Shown: in pieces, positions 1 to 11,970 of the stretch
Layout: every line of letters begins with the position of its first letter
How positions within the stretch are numbered: the stretch's first letter is position 1
From: Phellopilus nigrolimitatus
Taxonomy: Eukaryota > Basidiomycota > Agaricomycetes > Hymenochaetales > Hymenochaetaceae
Direction: 5' to 3'
Length of the DNA stretch: 64,000 nucleotides
Assembly (NCBI GenBank): GCA_021029095.1
Contig: JAJOHG010000013.1
Span: 248,001 to 312,000 of the forward strand
Position numbers and translations under genes: made by a program
The notes under the pieces: model-generated
The model's input: only the letters and a program-made list of their open reading frames with translations
Databases searched by the model: none
Told to the model about the DNA's origin: nothing

Positions 1-574
1 TCAAGTCTATCTTGTTCCCAACCAGAATAACGGGGACCTGGAATACAGCATAAGTTTAGTAAAGCGGGAGAGCTATAGACGACAAACATTAACGCCGAGC
101 TGCCGGAAATAAGGTAACCAATAAGTAGGTATTCGGTCGAAGGAATGTGGGTTGTCAATGGCATAGACAACGCAGATGACGTGCGCCTTCCGTATTTCAG
201 ATTCAAGATGAGCACGGTCCTGTGAGCTCGCTGAGGTAGACCAGGTCAGTTTGCGCGTTTGGACTTTGTCGGATGCGAGTGCAAACGTACAACCCGTGTC
301 CACGATATACATGGTCACGTCCGCTGCGGTGACCTCTGGTGGAATGGTAATTTCTGGGACAACATGCTGGACCTGTAGCAGCGTTTAGAACATGTCTAGC
401 GACGCGTATTCATCAACAGACATGAGGCATGTAAGACTCCTTAATTAACGACGTGACGATGGTGCTTTTCCCGACACCCTCTGCAGAAGCAACATGAGGT
501 TGAGTAAGAGATAGAGAAAGGAGGGACAAGAAGTGCCCACCATCGCCAACAAGTACCATTCGCACATCTCGCAT
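1..574 (-). CDS. GEM1: Mitochondrial Rho GTPase Gem1/Miro, 5' part (cut by window edge)
   Basis: This is the N-terminal GTPase of the outer-mitochondrial-membrane Miro/Gem1 protein, which acts in mitochondrial movement, inheritance and ER contact. Exons read 574-541, 480-422, 372-88 and 37-1, with GT-AG introns between. The start MRDVRMVLVGD at 574 matches the family N-terminus. The P-loop GDEGVGKS is assembled across the first intron. Switch regions follow, with the family-typical HLESEIRKAHVICVVYAID and RIPTYWLPYFRQLGVN, then VPVILVGNKIDL, which holds the NKxD guanine-specificity motif. The two EF-hands, second GTPase and C-terminal membrane anchor lie outside the window. It is divergent to GCN2, with about 375 bp between the starts. 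Identification is by recognised motif order. Confidence 0.93.
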
Positions 575-950
575 TGACCTTCGCTGTTACAGATGCCGTC
601 GACGTTGCGTTTGAGAGATTAGACGCTGTGCGTGTCGGTGAGCAACAGACCGGGGCCGGCACGACCTTCTAAAGCCACGTGGGACCTAAGTTTGTGGCAC
701 GCGTTTGACTCGCTTCGACTCGACGCGCTTTGGTCCAGGCCAGTGGCCTCTGTTTCTCTCTGTCTCTCCAACCACTGCCATCACAAAGACCTCTTTGACA
801 GTACAATAAATGGCTGCTCGCGCCTGAGGTGACACGGTCCAGTGGACCTGCTCCTCAAGTTGACTTTTTACCTCGCGCATACTTCTCCTTAGCTCCAAGG
901 AATCTAGTCGACTCGTTACTCTTGCTACTCCTTTCTCCCTCAGGAATAGG
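575..950. promoter_or_regulatory. Shared intergenic region between GEM1 and GCN2
   Basis: This is the roughly 375-bp gap between divergent start codons, so it must hold both promoters and both 5' leaders. I see no clear TATA box. CTCCCTCAG just before the GCN2 ATG could be an acceptor of a leader intron, but this is not proven. Confidence 0.45.
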
Positions 951-3900
951 ATGGACTCAAATGAAGAACATCAGAATCTAGAAATACAGGCGCTCAAATC
1001 TATCTACCACGATGTCTTTTTCGAGAGCGCCCCTCCAAAGGCGTGGAAGGTAGTTTGATATGTTTCGCTGAGCTGTCTACTTCACCCGTTTGACTTCCAA
1101 TATACCAAAAGGGCGCAGCGAGACTACCTGAGTTCAACATCAAAATAGTTCACCCACTATCTCCCAGCATATATTTCTTGCTCAATGTCAAGTCAGTACT
1201 GGTGGCTGCGTGTATATTGAGGCAAGCTGATGTCAACACGTACTAGATATCCGAAAGCATATCCTCTCAAATCTCCACCAATTCTATCCATCACACAGTA
1301 CAATGGACTCGCTCCGACACAAGTGACGAAAATCATGAATCTGGTTCATGCCGAGGCTCAGAGGTGCATTGGGGGCGAGGCAATCTTTTCAGTTTGAGTT
1401 TGTTCAATGTACCTGATTTCTGCTCGGGTTCTAATCTAAATACCATCAGATCATTCTTTATATGGAGGAATGGTTTAAGACGAATATACTAGCTCCCAAA
1501 GAACCAAGTGGATTGTCCCTGGCCATTGAGATGCAGAACCGCGAACTCGAAGAAGAGAAGGTATGTTTAGTACTTTGTGATAAGTAACCTTAAACCTGAC
1601 TCCTTATGTAGGCTATGAAAAAGAAAGAAGAATCTCTCGCTAAAGCTGAAGGAGAGAGAGAGGCGAGACGTGCTGAAGAGCTGCTACAGCAAATTGAGCA
1701 GGATGCGCAACGGAAAGAGGAGATCCAGCGGCAAGAAAAGGAACGTCATAGAGCGAGGCGACGAGCTCTCTCTGACGCAACGGAGAAGCCAATGGTCGAG
1801 ACTTCTATAGAGACTTTTGACAAGGAGATTGAAGCGTTTGGCGTACGTTTCGATTCTGTTCGACTGTATCATGGGCGACATGGTACGTTGATGGATATCA
1901 GTCTGTATCAGTCCTTACTCATCGAAGTTCAGAATGTTTGGGTATCACTTACAGCGCCGAACCTGTATGCGATGATCCCGATATTTCCATGGCTTTGGAA
2001 CTGCACGTCGTCGTCATTGAAGCAAGCTACTATAAGACGCAGCCAGGTGCTTCTATATTCTCTCCTTTCCTTCATGCATACGCTCAAAGCTAGTTTTCAC
2101 TTTTTTTTTTTCTTTTTCAGGGAAAAAGAAGATGGATCAAGTGGCAAACGAGCTCACGCGCCTGACAGGAATCAATGATGACCTCGTTTTGCGTGTCTTT
2201 TTAGCGCAACTGACTGTCTCAAAATCTGACGAGTCTTCTCGCTTGATAATCCTTATGGAAAAGAGACCTTCGTTGACTCTTTATCATCTACTTCAAGATT
2301 GCGATGGCCTTCGGGAAGATCGTGTTTCGGTGAGACATGATTTTTTACTTGAGATCGTTTTCATCTGATATTTTCCAGCAATACATGTCGCAAATCTGCT
2401 CAGGACTAAGTAAAATCCATGAAGCTGGACTCGTTCATCGCGGTGAGTGCTTTTCAAGCATATGTTGGGGGACCTTTTGTTTACATCATGTCTTTTCTCA
2501 GCCATGAATCCCTCAAGTATCGGTCTCGTTGAGAGTTCATCCGGTATCAAAACCGTGAAGCTGATGCGCGTCGCCTTCTATACGAAGCTACACGATTTTC
2601 ATAATTCTGAGCCATTTGGGCCCAATTTGCAAGCTGATGCCCAAGAACCGCCCTTGCCCGATAATTGGTCCGAGACCTCTTTTAATGTAAATCATGATCC
2701 TCAACTCTCCTTTCCCCGAATATAGGTTATGGCGCGAAGCCATCGAGTCGCCTCTGCTCTATACGCGTTGTCGTGACATGCATGCGGTTGGAGTCATAGC
2801 ACTCCAAATGCTCATGGGACTGGATGTTGTTCAGAGATATCCCAATCCCCGTACCGCTATGCAAGATGGTGTGTTCTGAAAGCTCTGAGAAATAATCGAT
2901 TTTGTGGGCCTAATGTACTTTGCCAATTTGAAGTGAACGCTACGAGAATGGCTCCGATCATATCAGACTGCCTCAAATTAGGAAAGAAAGGCATTCCAGA
3001 TGCTGTTGACGTCTTAGGAAAACTTGCGCGGGAGTCTCTCCATCTGCCTGCAAGGCCTCGCCCCATCTCGGTGAAGTCAAACTCAACTTTGATGAATGGT
3101 GCGTAGTAGTCTCTTAATTTAATGAACTCTCTGATTCTTCATCCACAGATGTCAAGACTCCGAAGGCACGCCCTCCCTATCCCACCGGCTCACCAGAGAC
3201 CAGCTATTTTGTGGCCCCTGAAAGCAGGAGTCGTAGGGCAAGCCGTTGGCGTGAAGATTGGGAAGAACTTGATACACTTGTATGTGCATCGTGTGACGTA
3301 GTAACTCTTGGAGACCTGAAATTTCTGGATAACTAGGGTAAAGGCGGTTTTGGCTCAGTCGTCAAAGCCAGAAATCGGCTGGATGGTCGCGATTACGCAA
3401 GTAAGTTAATAATCGCCTATTTTTTAAAATCGGACTAATTCTGTTCCAGTTAAAAAGATCAAGCTTCGTACTGCTCAAGGCGATAACAAGATCTTCCGCG
3501 AAGTGAACGCTCTGAGTCGTCTATCTCATCGTTTCATCGTCCGATACTATACGACATGGCTAGAGGAATCCGAGCCAACGTCTAGCAATGTTTCTTCAGA
3601 TTCTGAACAGGATGCTGATGACCTCGATGACAAGACGGCCGGTGTCCAACTGACCCGTACCTTGTCCCAATCTCAAGATGGCAGTAGCTTCGCTGATCCT
3701 AGAAGCGTTGACATCAACGACTTAGTCTTGGAGGACAATGCGAAGTCCTTTCCTAGTATTCGGTTTACCTCGGGCGACGTGGCCAGTGATGGTAGTGACG
3801 AGGAAGAAGCTAGTTCGTTGCGCATCGCAGAACAACTGAAAAAGCAGAAGTTCGGCGCCTTTACACCGCCTCCCATGACTCTACGAACATTGTATATTCA

Positions 3901-6900
3901 AATGGTACGTGGGTTGCTTTTCTCAAATCGACGATATGTTTTGAAAGAATCATAGGAATATGTCGAGCGGCAAACACTTAGAGAAGTGCGGGATTGCTGT
4001 CCATGCGTAATTTTTTTTTATGAACTAATCATTTCATATAGCGCATTGCCGAAGGAATCTCCGAAGACGAAGCTTGGCGTCTTTTCCAGCAGGTTGTAGA
4101 CGCGCTTGTACATATGGCTAGTCTAGGCATTGTAAGTAGCCATCCATGTTATCTATAGCACTATAGCACTGAATTATCATAGCTGCACCGAGATATCAAA
4201 TTGACGAATATTTTCATTGGCAAGAGAACAATTTTCTTAATCCTGTATACTGCGCGGCGCTGACATATTTGCTCTTAGATTCGCATGGCGATTGCAAAGT
4301 CGGTGACTTTGGCCTAGCCACCTCTAGTCTCGCCGCAGTTGATCCCTCCGATGTGTCACCGATGTCCGTGGCACCCTTCTCGGACATGACATTAGATGTA
4401 GGCACACGTCTGTACATCGCGCCGGAAATTCTATCGCGGCGCGGCGGATCGAGAAGTAGAGATCATAGTAAAGCCGACCTATACAGCCTTGGGGTGAGTT
4501 GCGTCTATCTGAACTGCATGTATTTCTGACTTTGAAGGATTATGCAGGTCGTGTTTTTTGAGATGAACTACATGTTTTCAACGGCGTCCGAAAGGATATT
4601 TGTCATCGAAAATCTGCGTCTGCCGGAAGTATGCTTCCCGTCAGACTGGGATGTCAAGCGATCTGCGCAGAGGGAAAGTAAGGGGTCTTTCAGTGGCTCG
4701 AAGCAGGTCTAGCTGACATTTCTTTCTAATCAGTCATACAGTCTCTACTTCAGCATGATCCCGACAAGCGTCCGACGGCTATTCAGCTTTCTCAGAGTCC
4801 CTTGCTCCCGTCCAGAATGGAGGATGAATATTTCAAAGAGGCGCTACAAGCGATGAGTAAGTCAATAAATATCCTTGTATTGACGTGCAGGTAGCCAACT
4901 CTCCTTTTCAGCCAAGTCAAGGAATCAATTCTATCCGGCGGTCCTTGCGTCTTTATTTTCTCAGGAACCAAATCTAGTCCGAGGACACATTTACGATGAA
5001 GACATGCCAGAGTCGTCCTCCCTCCGTCATGTGGTCATTGAACATCTCGACCGTCTATTTCGCTTGCATGGTGCTCGCGATGTAGATGTGCCGCTGCTCA
5101 TGCCACTTACAAAGGTCCACTTGGAGGACCAGCGCCAAGTGCTATTAGTAGACACGCACGGTGAGATTATCACTCTCCCTTCGAACGCACTTGTGCCCTT
5201 TGCCCGTCTGGCAGCGCGCACTGGAACGACGCGTATCAAGCGTTATCACGTTGGGGATACATACAGAGGTGGAAACCTTTTAGGACATCCGGTGGTTTCT
5301 ACTGCTGCCATTTTCGATATTATCACACCAGACACAGTGCATGGGCTTGAAGTAGGCTCCGCTGAAATGATTACTTTGATGGATGAGTGTCTGGGCATGT
5401 TTCCGAACTTGGCAAATAACTACCAAGTTCATGTGTCGCATTCGAAAAGTATGTCTCTGCCTTTATCCTTTGTTCCCATTTTCCTAAGCACGAACGTAGT
5501 CTCGGAAATCGTCATGGCTCGCATACCCGAAAAACTGAGGGCAACTGTCGTGGACGTCCTGCAGACAAAGGCAAGCTCCTCTCAGAAACGAGCGTCTCTA
5601 CAAAAGAGGGGTCTTTCGAAAGGCTTGATAGACGAACTGGAATGGCTTTATGAGGATTGTAAGCCTACCCCACCATATAAGGCTATAAGTCGTCTTCGAG
5701 AACTCACGGTGTGTATTCAGACGAGGATGTCTCGATGCCATTGATGCGCTTAGAAAAGTACTCTTCCCCTCTTGCTGGACCACTATCTCCTCTGTTAAGG
5801 GAGATCGGAAAAGTAGTTGGCCTCGTTCTTTCCTCCGGTATGTCCGGAACTGTTCGCATAAAGCCTCTCATGGTAGGCCGGCGACATGACTTTTTCAAGA
5901 ACGGAATCTGTTTCGAGGTCGTCGGAATTGACAAACGGGCGGGTATACTCGCTGTAGGGGGCCGGTGAGCACGGTCTTGTTCTTCTATCCTGACTACGCA
6001 ACCCCTTACACTTGTCTTTCAGGTATGACCATCTTATCTCTGAGCTTTCTCCTCCATCAACGACAAGAGATTACCATTTATTTGCGAAGAAGGAGCCCTT
6101 CGTCGCTGTCGGTCTTCAAATTGCACTCGAACGTATAACCTCAGCCATTGCCAGCTTTCAGTGCGACTTCATAACGAATTTGAACAATCAGCGTACATAT
6201 GACTTCTGGAGTGCAAGGCGCTGCGATGTGTACATCGTTTCTTTTCAGCCAGGCCAGCTTTCCGTGCGTCTGGAAGTTGCAGCAATGTTGTGGAGACACG
6301 GAATCAGTGCGGACTTGATGTATGAAACCGGTGTCTCGGATACGAACATGGAAGGACTTGCAAATCTATGTTACAACGAAGGCATTTTGTAAGTCTGGCA
6401 GAGATGCTTCTTTGGGATCCGTTTTTTGACTCGTGACAGGTTTACACTTTATCCAAAGCTGAAATCTGGGCAGCAGGAAGCCACTGATTTCAGAATCAAG
6501 AGTGTTCTGCGAGGAACAGAATCTGAAGGTGATTCCTACTCCATCGCAAACCCTTGCCCGTAGATTTATCCACGGTTAACAGTGTCGAAATTGGATCTCA
6601 TTCCATGGCTACAACATCAAATTGCTGAGCAAAAGAAAAACGATCTAGCATCTTCTGGCGTGACCGGGCTATCCTCCGAAATTTCATCAAGTTCTATTAC
6701 CAGTATCAAGGAAAACAACAACAGTCTGGACGTGCAGCTCATCCTTCCCGGAGAGGGCACAAACTTGAAAAAGCAGCGTAAAGCGACGAAACAGCTTTTC
6801 TTAGACCGAGGTGATCATCTTTGCCGATTTGACGATTAGCAATGGCTCATTCGCTCCCTGACTTAGCCTATGAAAAACGTATGCGCCTGAAGTCAACTAT

Positions 6901-7168
6901 GCAGTCTGGTTCCTTGCCTATGTTGGCCATCGATGTCCCACCAGGAGTGTTTGATGCCTTAATGCGGTCCGATGCTTGGGTCACTGATGACGACACATGG
7001 CGAACCATCGCTTCGGGCTTTCCAACTCAGCACATGGTATATGCTAATCAAATCAGGGACAATGTCGCGCGCAGAAAGATTGATGGTGCAGACTATATGA
7101 TTCTTTTCGCGGTGAGAGAGGAGAGAATGGCGCTGCTAAGTTTTAGGGGATGTGTTTCAGATCGTTAA
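951..7168 (+). CDS. GCN2: eIF2-alpha kinase Gcn2
   Basis: This is the amino-acid-starvation sensor kinase that phosphorylates eIF2-alpha when uncharged tRNA binds. Many short exons give the full family architecture. It opens with an RWD domain (MDSNEEHQNLEIQALKSIY, then KGAARLPEFNIKIVHP) that binds Gcn1, followed by a charged linker (1615-1850). A degenerate pseudokinase runs to about 3100. The kinase has loop GKGGFGSVVKA, Lys in YAIKKIKL, HRDIK, DFGLA and APEIL, with the acidic insert typical of eIF2 kinases at 3570-3830. A HisRS-like domain (about 4920-6560) and a C-terminal dimer/ribosome domain ending at TAA 7166-7168 complete it. Oddities: the catalytic loop reads HRDIKLTN instead of the usual KPxN; the intron at 4220-4278 starts with GC; and the last intron could be 29 nt (6811-6839) or 62 nt (6778-6839), both in frame. 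Confidence 0.95.
4220..4278 (+). other. GCN2: GC-AG intron inside the Gcn2 kinase domain
   Basis: The exon ends with the codons for IFI plus one G, then GCAAGAG. The intron closes at GCTCTTAG and the next exon reads through SHGDCKVGDFG. Only this junction joins HRDIK...IFI to the DFG exon in frame. The nearby GT (in CTGTATAC) gives the wrong phase. AG|GCAAG is the usual consensus of the minor GC-AG class; here the base before GC is G. Confidence 0.75.
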
Positions 7169-8282
7169 CAAGTTTTGTATTTCTACTAAGCGGAATTCTC
7201 TTCACACACTTATCATGTATATTGTAGTATAAAAGTCGCATTGCGAATTCATTTAGATGGCTGAGCGAAACGTAACGACGAGACATCCCCGTTCCAAACC
7301 CTTGCATGTCAGATGTGGCTCAGTGTCTGCTTCCGACGATTTCTAGGCCGGGTAAGAAATACAAGCCCTGGTTCTCATTTGCATTGCTGGTACTACCCAT
7401 TAAAAATAAATATGATTATGGCGCAATGACGCAACCGTCCGTAAGCTCTGAAATAATGTTGTTTCATAGACGATAAGGCACACGAACAGAGTACAAGATG
7501 ACAAATTATGACATGGTAAAAAGTACTTAAACTCCAATCAGAAAGATTATAAGCGGTCATTCATTACACCAATTTGTCTGTCTTCCCGCAAACACCGCTA
7601 ACAATACTCAAACCGACGCACACGCATAGGCATAGGATAGTTTTTCTCTCCTGCTACTTTCGGACGCTGCACGTTCGTCGTGACCATTTCAAGTTCAGCC
7701 TTGATTTATAGTCCGGCGCACATGGCGAAGACGTAGTTGCGTACGAGGACCGAGAGAACCGACTGGGAAAAAGAGATAACGCAGAATCAGGCAATCGGTA
7801 AGTAAAGCAGCGTCATGAGGGCATCCATCTTGAATTCTGAGGCTGCAAATGCGCGGACCATCGATGAAGGTTAGCAAGTGATGGTAACCTTGTACCTGCT
7901 TCTCCGCTGAGCCATGGCTCGGGATTGAATTCTTTTGCATCCGGACCTCAGATCGCTTCCGAAAGATTGATAACGCGGACTGGCACTGAGACTGAGAAAC
8001 CACGCGCAACTCTGATGCAATCGACGCGCTCGTCAGAAGCTGTCATCGCTGGCGCGCTGGGAGGTAGGGTGTCTTCGCACGCAGCCTGTCGATGGAGGCC
8101 GTTTGCTACATAAATTCTCTTAGATAAGATTGTACGCACCGTTCGTAATGTCACTTTAACTGACGGGTGAAGTCGAAAAACCTCGCGCATGATGATATCG
8201 AGAGTATTTGTTCACATAGAGCAGCTCGAGCGTTTCATTCAAACTCTCTTTCTGGCAACAGCCCCGCTGGGAAGAGGAATGA
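7169..8282. other. Gene-poor stretch downstream of GCN2
   Basis: No convincing gene. The longest open stretch, minus 7695-8009, has no recognisable domain and no clear exon partners. The first part should hold the GCN2 3' UTR and terminator region. Confidence 0.4.
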
Positions 8283-8972
8283 TGACATGATAAAGGAGAG
8301 ACAAAAAGTTTACGATTATCAGGGTGCCTTGACATATCGACAAGCGAGCAGTTCGCTATCATTCCCATGAAATTTGTGGATGATTCAGAGATCTTAGAGA
8401 CCAGAATCATTGCATTGTGCCTTCCAAGTTCCAAAAGGAGAGTGGCTGGTCGGGAAAGGTAAAAGCATATATTACGTCATTATCGTCTATTTACTTACCA
8501 AGCATCAACTACTTCATTTCAGACTGCTCATGACGCTTCAGTCTGTGCTACCTCAGCCCTTCCCATGCGTCATCGGACAACCGAATGTCAAGCTATCCAA
8601 TTTTTGTCCCTAATCCGGAGTATCCTGTCGAGAGCTTTTCCTTATTTTCTGTTAGGCCAGACAGATTCAACTCGCTTTTTCCGAAAAAAATCCAGGCTTG
8701 TTCAGAAATGCTGCCTGCCCTCAGCTTTTGGCTATTTATTGGCACCATAACAAGTTACATTTTGATTTATGGCAATCCCTCTGTGGATCATGGCCTTGTG
8801 GAACAAGGTGTGCATTTTTGCAAGGGATTGGCACGCTAGATGTAAAATTTCATCCGTTCGATAACGAAGCATGACAATTAATCGGTTGTAATCTCAATAT
8901 GATACATTTCCCGGACTCCAAAAAGGATTCCTTGACATGAAACTGAGCTTGCACCGAACTTTTAGTATGTCA
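8283..8972 (+). repeat. Dispersed repeat, copy 1 (about 690 bp)
   Basis: A second copy in inverse orientation lies at 44637-45365. The two match over essentially their whole length with scattered substitutions and small indels. Shared stretches include the area around 8300-8410, the ATAGACGATAATGACGTAATATA block (complement at about 8470-8492), the block at 8690-8830, and the end CTTTTAGTAT. Both copies end in short imperfect inverted repeats: TGACAT(GA)TAAAG on one side, and the complement of TGACAT(AC)TAAAAG on the other. No long ORF is shared. It is probably a non-autonomous transposon or solo-LTR-like element. Exact ends and target duplications are uncertain. Confidence 0.75.
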
Positions 8973-10150
8973 CCGAAGAGTGGCGCCAGCGCTGCGTTAA
9001 CGGCCAAGAAAGTGTTGCACAGTCGAACCTCCCAGGGTAATGTGCTGCGGGCTTAAAATGAACTTCTCGTCATCCAACGTAAGTTCGATCCAATCTGACA
9101 TTCATAAGCATGACTCGTACTTGCGAGCGGGCGGCCGAGTCGGAATCAATCATTTTGCCGCTGCAATGATCCGGTATGAGGAAAGGGGCAGTGGTACGAG
9201 AAGGAAAGGCATGAGACGAGTGGCTTAGACACGTGCTGAACGCGTGCACATGTACGCCTTTCCTTCCAAAACTGCGATCCGTTTCTTTGCTCTCAGTGGC
9301 TGACAGCAGCTCGTCGGCGCATTAGGAGGAATCGGACGAAATTGACGTATCGGTAATGATGCAGAAAGCCAATAATAAACAGCAAAAAAAGGAATGGATG
9401 AGTTTCGTTCCCTACCGTACGTATCTGTCTTGTCAGTTTTTATCCGAATGTGCAAGCAACAGCCGAGAGAATGCCATGAACCGCATATGGTTTTCGGACA
9501 GTAGGCATACTACCACAGATGCAGCGCTACCGAAACCATAAATCAAGAGAAGCAAGTATGACGTAGTCTCGGGTTGATGATGTTTTTCGGTACTCAAAGC
9601 AGCCCAACTTACGGAGCAGCTCACCAGTCCTAAATAACACAGCTCAGCAGATTCAGATGACGCTACACGTGTTTTGAAATCGTTAAATCTTTCATAAAGG
9701 TTTCTAATGCCTGCGCCTGAAAGGGTTGCGAAAGTCCTGGAAAACTCGTCGCATGTCATGAGAGCACTGATGAGCTCCGTCGTGCACTTGTGTAAATCGC
9801 TCCCGAGTAAGCTGTGAGTGGCTAAATAACGCGCGTCTTTTGTTTCATATGACCAAATGGCTAGCAGGCCTTGGTTTTGTACTGGCTTTTCAATAAATCG
9901 AAATAAATGTCAGTCAACTAAATGTCTGCTACGGAAGTGAAAAATAAGAAACCAAAGTGCTGATGGTTGGACATAAAAAAGGCGTTAAACGCGCATCCCC
10001 TTAGGTTTCATATGAGAAAAGATTCCAAATTGAAGTGCTTCGGGGATGCAACATGGATAGCTGAGCGAAACGAGCACAAGGGTACAGCTGAATGACTGAA
10101 AAACTCCGTGCAACGTTTGCGATAAAAACGATCGAAGGATTTGCTTACAA
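8973..10150. other. Unassigned intergenic sequence
   Basis: No supported gene. A minus-strand open frame at 9433-9759 (108 codons) contains a hydrophobic run, but it lacks homology I recognise and has no joined exons. Confidence 0.35.
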
Positions 10151-11889
10151 TTAGATAAGAGGTAGAGCATATTTGTGAAGGAGATGAGCAAGTGAATCTG
10201 CAGTAAGCACGTCTTTATCAAGTCCATCGGGGAGAGGAAACATGGTCCTCGCGGCGCTTGGAGCCGCCTTTCTCCCGGGCGCGGCTCGGGACGATTTTAC
10301 GCCTTTATTCGGACGCACTCTTCCTGACGGTACGTCCCAAGGAGTCTTGTGGCTTTTCTTCGACGGTCGTTTAGACTGTGAAGTAGGGAGAGAAGTTGTG
10401 CAAGAAATCGAACGGGTCGAAGCTTGATCATGATTCGAGGCAGGAGCAACTGTAGGGATACGTTTTATCCCACTTTGCATATTCATGGATTCAGAGGCGT
10501 TCAAAGTGCGTTTACGCTTGCGGGGGACATTGCTATTTGATAGCGACGTCCGTGAAGGCACATTCAACGCGCCCGTTACTAGTCTGCGCGGTCCGTTCAC
10601 GTGAGCACGAGCTTGACCAGGAGTAGAACCACTTGATCGATTGGTTTGGCTAAGCTCTGGGGGTGAACCGTGGTTCATAGGCAGCCCAGGCTCAGATTCA
10701 GAATCTATAGTGTGCTTCAAGTAGGTAATTACGGAAAATGATAAGTAAGCATACCGCTATCACTCTCCTCCAAAAGAGAGTCGAGGTAGATTGCATTGTT
10801 GAGCAAAAGCTCTGGTTCGTTCATGTTGGACAAGGAGAAGTTGTTGTTAACTGTCCCACGAGGAAGAGGGAAAAGCGTCTCTGTTGTGTCTGCGCCAGTT
10901 GAACCCTTTATACCTAAACAACAATCAGTCCGTAAGTGAATAATTTCCAGGAGCAGCATAAGTACCTCGGTTATTACCTGGAACAAGGTCCTTATTGATA
11001 TTCTTCTTTGATTTATGTAAACTTCCAGACATATTAGGTTTATCGCGGGAAGGATGGATCTTCTGGAGTTGGATATCTGATACTGCTTCTTGCCCAACAA
11101 CTCCCCCGTATATCTGTTCAATGCGGATGGTCCCCTTCAAAAGCATTTTTGAAAGAGAAAGGACAACAGCAACCGAAAAACCTGCGATTGCGAATCTATT
11201 AGGACTGGAAAGTCCCTTGGGCCAACCGAGCAGTCGCTGTCCACGTCTCGCAACCCACAGCTCCGCAGCCTAACAAGCACCAGTTAGTCGAAGATGGAAT
11301 AAAGAACCAATGTAAGTAAGGGAAACTTAAGATCTCTTACCTTAAGAAAATGCTTCGGGAGTCTCCTGGTGTAAGGTTGTCCATCTACTTGAAGTATGTT
11401 ATTCTGAGTCAAAAGCTTCATCAAGGCCTGAGAGAGAAATATGCGAGCAGCCCGTTTCTCATCTCTGCCATTCCTTTTCACATGACGAAGGTGCTTGTGA
11501 AAATACTGGCGATTCTCTTCGCAGACCTTCTTGTCACTGCACTAATCATGCGGACTATCAGCAGCCCGGTCGAGCATGGTACATATAGTAAATAGTATAT
11601 TACGTACCATTGCGATCATTCTGGTGTTTTCCTCTGTCCAATAATCCCTCGCCGAGACATGAGGCATATCTTCAGGGACTGCAACGGCCGATTCCGACTT
11701 GCATAAAAACGGGAAGACCTGGAAAAAGAGTCAAGAGGACGTGAACAGAGGGAAGTCCGACGCGTCGACGCGTCGCAAAGCACCGTGGGAGTCAATTACA
11801 TCAGTGAAATAGGTTGATTTGTCACGCCCTTTACTCACGAACTGCTCTCGAAGTCGACCTTCATTCTCTTTCTCCATTCTCTTGCTCAT
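10151..11889 (-). CDS. Unidentified multi-exon gene, basic Ser/Pro-rich C-terminus
   Basis: I do not recognise the product. A coherent gene can be built. It starts MSKRMEKENEGRLREQF at 11889, then an intron with donor GTGAGT, then VFPFLCKSESAVAVPEDMPHV, and a charged exon with DKKVCEENRQYFHKHLRHV and RIFLSQALMKLLTQNN. Next comes an exon with ELWVARRGQRLLGWPKGL, then a low-complexity, basic, Ser/Thr/Pro-rich tail (for example PRKRKRTLNASES) ending LLHKYALPLI and TAA at 10153-10151. GT-AG introns keep the frame throughout, which argues for a real gene. The basic clusters would suit a nuclear protein, but that is only inference. It is divergent to PRP6. Confidence 0.6.
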
Positions 11890-11970
11890 TGCGCTCGCTA
11901 AGGAGGCTTTGGCCTTGAAGACTCATCTACTCGTGCTTCTCAATTGCCTTCATCTGTTATAACGTTCAGC
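11890..11970. promoter_or_regulatory. 81-bp divergent promoter between the unidentified gene and PRP6
   Basis: The two start codons face away from each other with only 81 bp between, so core promoters and leaders must overlap or lie inside the genes. The sequence has pyrimidine-rich runs on the plus strand and no obvious TATA box. Confidence 0.5.

Noticed and set aside
8283..8972. Solo LTR of a retrotransposon
   Set aside because: Ends can be read as TG...CA, but no matching target-site duplication is visible at either copy, so I call it only a dispersed repeat with short inverted ends.
9433..9759. Possible small membrane protein on the minus strand
   Set aside because: A single hydrophobic stretch, with no conserved motif and no supporting exons.
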